Part shown: positions 31,564-36,272 of the stretch, piece by piece
Numbering within the stretch: position 1 is the first letter of the stretch
Layout of the letters: every line of letters begins with the position of its first letter
Assembly (NCBI GenBank): GCA_013360495.1
Contig: JABWBM010000012.1
Coordinates: 1-36,272, forward strand
DNA from: Planctomycetaceae bacterium
Lineage (GTDB): Bacteria; Planctomycetota; UBA8742; UBA2392; JABWBM01
DNA length: 36,272 bases
Direction: 5' to 3'
The notes under the pieces: generated by a model
The model's input: the letters and a program-made list of their open reading frames with translations, nothing else
What the model was told of the DNA's origin: nothing
The model's database searches: none
Position numbers and translations under genes: made by a program

Positions 31564-33174
31564 TCAAGCGTTGGCGCGGTCGAGGGCGCGGTAGCCAATA
31601 GCCTCCAATAAATGTTCCGTAGTCACGCGCTCTGATCCCGCGAGGTCGGCGATGGTGCGCGAGAGCTTTTTGATACGTGTATAGGCGCGGGGCGACATGG
31701 AGAGCGTCTCCATCGCGTGTTCGAGCAAGCGCCGCGACTCGGCGTCAAGCTCCACAAACTTTTGCAACATCCGGTCGCTCATGCGCGCATTACAACTCAC
31801 GGCCATACCCGCGAAACGCTTTTGCTGGATCGCCCGCGCCTGCGCCACTTGCCGCGCCATAGTGGCAGTATCCGTCGTGCGATCGTTGCTTCCGAGCTGG
31901 CGGTAGTCCACTGCTGCAACCTCAATGTGTATGTCGATTCGATCCAGCAACGGTCCCGATATGCGATTGCGATAGGCCGCAATCTGGCGCGGCGTGTCTA
32001 AACACCGGCGGTGAGGGTGGCCAAGGTAGCCGCAGGGGCAAGGATTCATGGCGGCAACCAGCATCACCTGCGCCGGGAAGGTGACGGCGCCTGTGGCCCT
32101 ACTAATAGTGACGACGCCGTCCTCCAACGGCTGACGCATGACTTCGAGGGTCTTGCGGTTGAACTCCGGCAGCTCGTCGAGGAAGAGCACGCCGTTATGG
32201 CCAAGGCTCACCTCACCCGGGCGCGGCGTCGTGCCACCACCCACGAGACCCGCGTCACTGATGGTATGGTGAGGCGAGCGGAATGGACGCGTCGTGACCA
32301 GCGGCTGTTCCCTGGAAAGCTTGCCCGCGATGGAATAGACCTTGGTCGTTGCTAATGCTTCTTGAATGGTCAGGTCGGGCAGGATGCCCGGAATGCGCTG
32401 GGCAATCATCGACTTGCCCACACCAGGATTGCCGACCATGAGCAGGTTGTGGCCTCCGGCAGCAGCGATGACAATGGCGCGCTTGACGCTCTCCTGCCCC
32501 TTCACATCGCTGAAATCCGGGACTTGAGGCGTCTTGTCGCTCGCGAAGTAACTGGCGACGTCGGTGCGGTAAGGCTCGATGGCGTAGCTTCCATTAAGGA
32601 AGCCGACGACTTCGCTCAAGTGCGACACCGGGTAAATCTCAATGCCATCGACGACGCCAGCCTCGATAGCGTTGCCTTCTGGAACGATGATTCCTTTGTA
32701 GCGCCGACGGAGCAGCTCAAACACCATGGGCAATACACCCGCAACGGCGCGTACGCGCCCGTCGAGGGCAAGCTCACCGAGAACCGCGTAGCGGGAGGCG
32801 ACGTCGGCGTCGATCTGGTTGGAGACGGCGAGCAGACCCACTGCGATGGGCAGGTCGAAGCTCGCCCCCTCCTTCCGCAGGTCGGCTGGCGCAAGGTTGA
32901 TGGTCAATCGCTGGACGGGAAAATCGTAGCCGGAGTTCTCTATCGCGGTTCGCACGCGCTCTTTCGCCTCGTTCACCGCCTTGTCGGGCAGGCCGACGAT
33001 TTGAAGCGAGGCCAGCCCGCGCGTGCCATCAACCTCGACCTCGATGGGAACGGCCTCGATACCCTGGAATGCCGCCGATTTGATCTTCACGATCGTGCCG
33101 TTGGCGCGCGGCTTTGGCCGCTCGGCGGCTTGTTGCGCTCCATCCCGCACGGTTTCCTGCGTCGCGAATATCAT
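31564..33174 (-). CDS. YifB/ComM family Mg chelatase-like AAA ATPase
   Basis: LQIVGLPDKAVNEAKERVRTAIENSGYDFP, GNPGVGKSMIAQRIPGILP, RPFRSPHHTISDAGLVGGG and AAMNPCPCGYLGHP. Confidence 0.96.
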   Translation of the reverse strand: MIFATQETVRDGAQQAAERPKPRANGTIVKIKSAAFQGIEAVPIEVEVDGTRGLASLQIVGLPDKAVNEAKERVRTAIENSGYDFPVQRLTINLAPADLRKEGASFDLPIAVGLLAVSNQIDADVASRYAVLGELALDGRVRAVAGVLPMVFELLRRRYKGIIVPEGNAIEAGVVDGIEIYPVSHLSEVVGFLNGSYAIEPYRTDVASYFASDKTPQVPDFSDVKGQESVKRAIVIAAAGGHNLLMVGNPGVGKSMIAQRIPGILPDLTIQEALATTKVYSIAGKLSREQPLVTTRPFRSPHHTISDAGLVGGGTTPRPGEVSLGHNGVLFLDELPEFNRKTLEVMRQPLEDGVVTISRATGAVTFPAQVMLVAAMNPCPCGYLGHPHRRCLDTPRQIAAYRNRISGPLLDRIDIHIEVAAVDYRQLGSNDRTTDTATMARQVAQARAIQQKRFAGMAVSCNARMSDRMLQKFVELDAESRRLLEHAMETLSMSPRAYTRIKKLSRTIADLAGSERVTTEHLLEAIGYRALDRANA

Positions 33175-33255
33175 AGCACCCTCCCCACATGAATGCTGGA
33201 AGGATACACAATAGATATACTTTTGTCCAGTGGAAAAAGATGTTTTTGTGGTGCG

Positions 33256-34200
33256 TCAGGTTGCGAGGAGCAATCCCGCGAACCAGGCCGCCGTCATCAT
33301 CAGCACGTGCTGATACACGCCCTTACCCTCGCGCACGGTCTGCCCGTTGTTCCAGAGCCAGACCGCCATGCCGAATGCCCAGAGCATCAGCGCGCCGCAG
33401 AGAATCCACATGAGCGTCACATCGAACGCGGGCGACATCCCGCCGGGCAGAAGAAGCAACGCGGGCACGCTCAAGCCAGGCACAAAGAGAAATGGCACGA
33501 TGATTTTGGTCGCGCGGTCGGGGCCGTACTTCGAGGGCAGCGACGACACGCCGAAGTGCTCGTCGGCATCCATGTCGGTAAAATCTTTCGTCGCTGTCGC
33601 CCCGAGCAAAAAGATCAGCGCGGCGCCCCCTATGATCCACGGTGCGGCCACATTAAGCGCGCCCCACAGGCTCCAGCCCGCGACGACCATCAGCGCCGTT
33701 GGCAGCCCGTGGGTCAGGGTCGCGATCCAGTCAAAGCGCCGTAAGCGTAAGGGCGGCGCGGAGTAGATCACGGTCGCGAATCCGGCAGCGAAGAACGCGC
33801 CCATCGTCTCTGGCTTCGCGTCACTCGCCATGACTGCGAGCAGCAGCGCGCAGGCATAGCACGTTGCTGCAGCCACCGCGGCGCCTGTAAGCCCCATCTC
33901 GCCCATGGGCAACGGGCGCTTGGGTTTGGCATAGACGTCGATGGAGAAATCGCAAATCTGGTTGAGGGCGTTGCTCGCGGCCTGAAGCAACAGCGCAGCG
34001 CACGCGATCGAGACAAGTGTCACGAGTTGGTCCGGTTCGGGCAGCCGCGAAACTCCGGAGTTTCGTAGCGCGAGATAGCCGCCCATGAGAGTTGCCAGCG
34101 CCGGGGCTGGTAGCGTCGAAACACGCGCGAGCCGGATATACGAGCCGACGATGCGAGGAAGGCTCATGTCGGGCAGCGTGCGTGTGCGGTGAATGGTCAT
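33256..34200 (-). CDS. UbiA family prenyltransferase
   Basis: ASNALNQICDFSIDVYAKPKRPLPMGEM (first Asp-rich motif), TKDFTDMDADEHFGVSSLPSKYG (second) and multiple TM segments. Confidence 0.88.
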   Translation of the reverse strand: MTIHRTRTLPDMSLPRIVGSYIRLARVSTLPAPALATLMGGYLALRNSGVSRLPEPDQLVTLVSIACAALLLQAASNALNQICDFSIDVYAKPKRPLPMGEMGLTGAAVAAATCYACALLLAVMASDAKPETMGAFFAAGFATVIYSAPPLRLRRFDWIATLTHGLPTALMVVAGWSLWGALNVAAPWIIGGAALIFLLGATATKDFTDMDADEHFGVSSLPSKYGPDRATKIIVPFLFVPGLSVPALLLLPGGMSPAFDVTLMWILCGALMLWAFGMAVWLWNNGQTVREGKGVYQHVLMMTAAWFAGLLLAT

Positions 34201-34404
34201 AGGTTTAAGCGATGCCTGCCCGGATGTCTCCGGAAGCGTTGGGAACGATTGTATGGATTTTTGAGGCCACGGTGTGAAAAACTTGAAGCTGCGGACACCA
34301 AGGGGCCGTCGTGCATCACCACCACGAGGCTATTGGCCGTGGTTAGGCGTCCTTCCCAAGTGTGTCAATTCACTATGTCTATGACCATTCACGGCTAAAC
34401 GCCA

Positions 34405-34444
34405 AAACCCGCGTGGTTCGCAAACATAGGAACCATGCGGGTTT
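34405..34444 (-). terminator. Hairpin terminator downstream of tRNA-Val
   Basis: 15-nt arms AAACCCGCGTGGTTC / GAACCATGCGGGTTT with one mismatch. Minus strand continues GGGTTTTGGCGTTT. Confidence 0.7.
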
Positions 34445-34448
34445 ATGG

Positions 34449-34525
34449 TGGTGGGCGCACAGGGACTCGAACCCCGGACCCCATCCGTGTGAAGGATGTG
34501 CTCTAGCCAACTGAGCTATGCGCCC
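34449..34525 (-). tRNA. tRNA-Val (anticodon CAC), CCA encoded
   Basis: Minus strand GGGCGCATAGCTCAGTTGGCTAGAGCACATCCTTCACACGGATGGGGTCCGGGGTTCGAGTCCCTGTGCGCCCACCA folds as a full cloverleaf. Anticodon loop TTCACAC. Confidence 0.95.
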
Positions 34526-34629
34526 ACATGATTGTCAATTCGCTCGCTGCGAAGGATGGGCATGATACTTCAACCCGCCAATCGGTCTACGGGAAAGAGC
34601 CGCTCGCGTGCATTCCGCGTTGGTTGATC

Positions 34630-34699
34630 GTAGCGTCACGCGCCCTCGCGTGACGCTACGATCACGGACAAGACGCCATGCGAGGGCGCATGGCGCTAC
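34630..34699. repeat. Family A inverted hairpin pair
   Basis: GTAGCGTCACGCGCCCTCGCGTGACGCTAC (34630-34659, perfect 13-bp arms) and AAGACGCCATGCGAGGGCGCATGGCGCTAC (34670-34699). Confidence 0.92.
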
Positions 34700-34830
34700 G
34701 CCCCCTATGCCTTGTTCATCTTTCAACCAATGCGGAATGCGCCCGAGCGGCCCCAACCGGTCTTGCTATCTCAACATTTCAGCGTGCCTCCACCTTGCGA
34801 GCGCGCTATCATCGCCGCCGGAGGAATCAT

Positions 34831-36042
34831 ATGAACAAACAATGGCTGTTATCGGGCGCGTTACTCGCCGTTATGGCGGCGCCCACCCTCGGCGCCGAGG
34901 ACAAACCCGACGCCAACCCGAAAGCGCCCGCCAACGGCGAGGCATCTGACATCAAGAAAATCACGTGGAAGGACTCGCTCACCGACGCGCTCGCCGAAGC
35001 CAAGGCCCAAGACAAATGGGTCATGCTGATCGTCGGCAATAGCGGCTGAGGGCCCTGACGAAGCCTCGATAAAAGCGTCTGGTCAGACGCGAAGGCCGCC
35101 CAGAAATTTCACTCGCTCTTCGTCCCGCTGCGCGCCGAAGGCCGGGACATTTACACCAATGAGAAGTATAGCGACATCAAGGATCTCATTGGCGGAGCAA
35201 TGCGCTACTTGCTGATCGTCGATGCCGACAAGCGCAAGCTCGCAAGCACGAGCAGCGCTCCATTCAAGACCGTATCCGAGGCCATCGCCTGGGCCGACGA
35301 CATCGCGTCGAGCATCAAGAGCGTCGATGGACTTGAGGAGAAGGTCAAGCTCCACCCCGGCGACGTTCCCGCCACAAAAGCGTTGGCCGACGAGTGCTTC
35401 AAGCTCGGACGCTTCGAACGCGCGGTTGAACTGTATGAGCCGTTGATTCCGATGCTCCCGAAAGAAAGCGTCGTTGATACGCGCATCCGCTTCGTGCAGG
35501 CGGTCTGGGCTACCGAAGTCGGCAATGCCATCCACAAGGCTCAAACCGACAAAGACTTCCAGAACTTCGGGAGCCACCTCGAGAAAACTCGCGCGCACTT
35601 CAACGCACTGCTCGACGACCTGCTGGCGGCGAAGGATGAGCGCACGTTTGAACTCGTCGCCGATGACGACTATCCGATGATGATGATGCTTTTCGACGAT
35701 GCCGGATTGGATGCCGTCGAGAAGATACTCAAAGCATTCCCTGACCATAAGGACGCCGGGAAACTCCGTGTGCAAACGGCTTCTATGGCGATCTTTAACG
35801 AAGACGACAAGATCGCGGAACGCGGAAAGAAGATGCTTGAGGATTTCGTCAAGAACGGCAAGGCCGACGACCCTCAAGTGAAACAGGCTCAGCAACTCCT
35901 CTCTCAATACGACATCTTCCGCAAGATGCTCGATGACATGAAGAACGCCATGCCCAAGGAAGCGGACGATGGCGACCAGGAGAACAGCAACGTCGAACCG
36001 CCAGAAAACAACAGTGACGGCAAGGAAGAGAAAGATTTCTAA
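34831..36042 (+). CDS. Exported thioredoxin-like protein with two in-frame TGA codons (TGA 35047-35049 and 35056-35058) read as selenocysteine (UGPU), plus C-terminal helical domain
   Basis: GGAGGA Shine-Dalgarno at 34820-34825, ATG 34831, signal peptide MNKQWLLSGALLAVMAAPTLGA. Frame is open to TAA at 36042 except two TGAs. Translation KWVMLIVGNSG-U-GP-U-RSLDKSVWSDAKAAQKFHSLFVPL aligns with the thioredoxin WCGPC region. 403 residues, Sec at positions 73 and 76. Confidence 0.85.
35063..35096 (+). promoter_or_regulatory. Candidate bacterial SECIS element
   Basis: GCGTCT-GGTC-AGACGC (stem 35075-35080/35085-35090, loop 35081-35084) with a possible lower stem GCCT/AGGC (35063-35066/35093-35096). 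Loop begins 22 nt after the second TGA and 31 nt after the first. Confidence 0.72.
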
Positions 36043-36072
36043 CAGGGTGACCGGAATCCCATTCGTGGGGAT

Positions 36073-36152
36073 GTAGCGCCACAATTTATTGTGGCGTCTT
36101 CTGACAAAGTATCGATCTCTCGTGGGGCCGCCACGATAAATCGTGGCGCTAC
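36073..36152. repeat. Family A inverted hairpin pair with AT-rich stem
   Basis: GTAGCGCCACAATTTATTGTGGCGTCTT (36073-36100) and GCCACGATAAATCGTGGCGCTAC (36130-36152). Confidence 0.88.
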
Positions 36153-36206
36153 GGGGTTTCCGGTCCCCCTCTAATACCAAACCCAAAATGGTTGTTGGAT
36201 TTACCC

Positions 36207-36272
36207 GTCATGCCGACGAAAGTCGGCATCCAGCGACTATGAGAAATCGTTTGTCACGTCTGGATTCCGGCT
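36207..36272. repeat. Family B inverted hairpin pair, second arm truncated by window edge
   Basis: GTCATGCCGACGAAAGTCGGCATCCAG (36207-36233), identical to 20593-20619, and CTGGATTCCGGCT... at 36260-36272. Confidence 0.85.

Noticed and set aside
34678-35049. ORF start at 34678
   Set aside because: The first part runs through a palindromic repeat. ATG 34831 has a strong GGAGGA Shine-Dalgarno and starts a signal peptide.
35047-35058. Two TGAs treated as true stops, i.e. a pseudogene or sequencing error
   Set aside because: Both fall exactly on the predicted Cys positions of a CGPC motif, the frame is otherwise intact for about 400 codons, and a SECIS-like hairpin follows. Raw-read confirmation is still needed.
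35083-36186. 367-aa minus-strand ORF
   Set aside because: Antisense shadow of the GC-rich selenoprotein gene. Begins inside the downstream repeat area, and the translation has no recognisable domain.

Overview
36.3 kb bacterial chromosomal window, GC-rich, densely coded on both strands. About 22 protein-coding genes have recognisable or well-supported frames: 4HBT thioesterase, 3-hydroxybutyryl-CoA dehydrogenase, CxxCxxCC cluster protein, rhomboid-like protein, S41/CtpA protease, myo-inositol-1-phosphate synthase, YdjY-like protein, acyl-CoA dehydrogenase, HprK-like kinase, TPR/HExxH protease, MoaE, LigA, PlsC, PurN, IleS, Trm112-like, LeuB, squalene-cyclase-repeat protein, fused Dpp/Opp ATPase plus SBP, YifB/ComM and UbiA. 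There is one tRNA-Val(CAC). The main finding is at 34831-36042. The ORF track splits this region into two pieces, but it is one continuous frame interrupted only by two TGA codons 9 nt apart. The two TGAs fall exactly on the two cysteines of a thioredoxin-like CGPC motif, giving ...LIVGNSG-U-GP-U-RSLDKSVWSDAKAA.... A perfect 6-bp hairpin with a GGUC tetraloop lies 16 nt after the second TGA, which suits a bacterial SECIS element. The best reading is an exported two-selenocysteine (UGPU) thioredoxin-like protein. The second finding is two families of short paired inverted hairpins in intergenic gaps, GTAGCG-stem-CGTCTT and GTCAT-stem-ATCCAG. Their stems differ between copies by compensatory changes, and one family is nested inside the other at two loci. 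No CRISPR array, integrase, transposase or phage gene was recognised. No selA/selB/selC/selD is in the window, so Sec decoding capacity has to be checked elsewhere in the genome.
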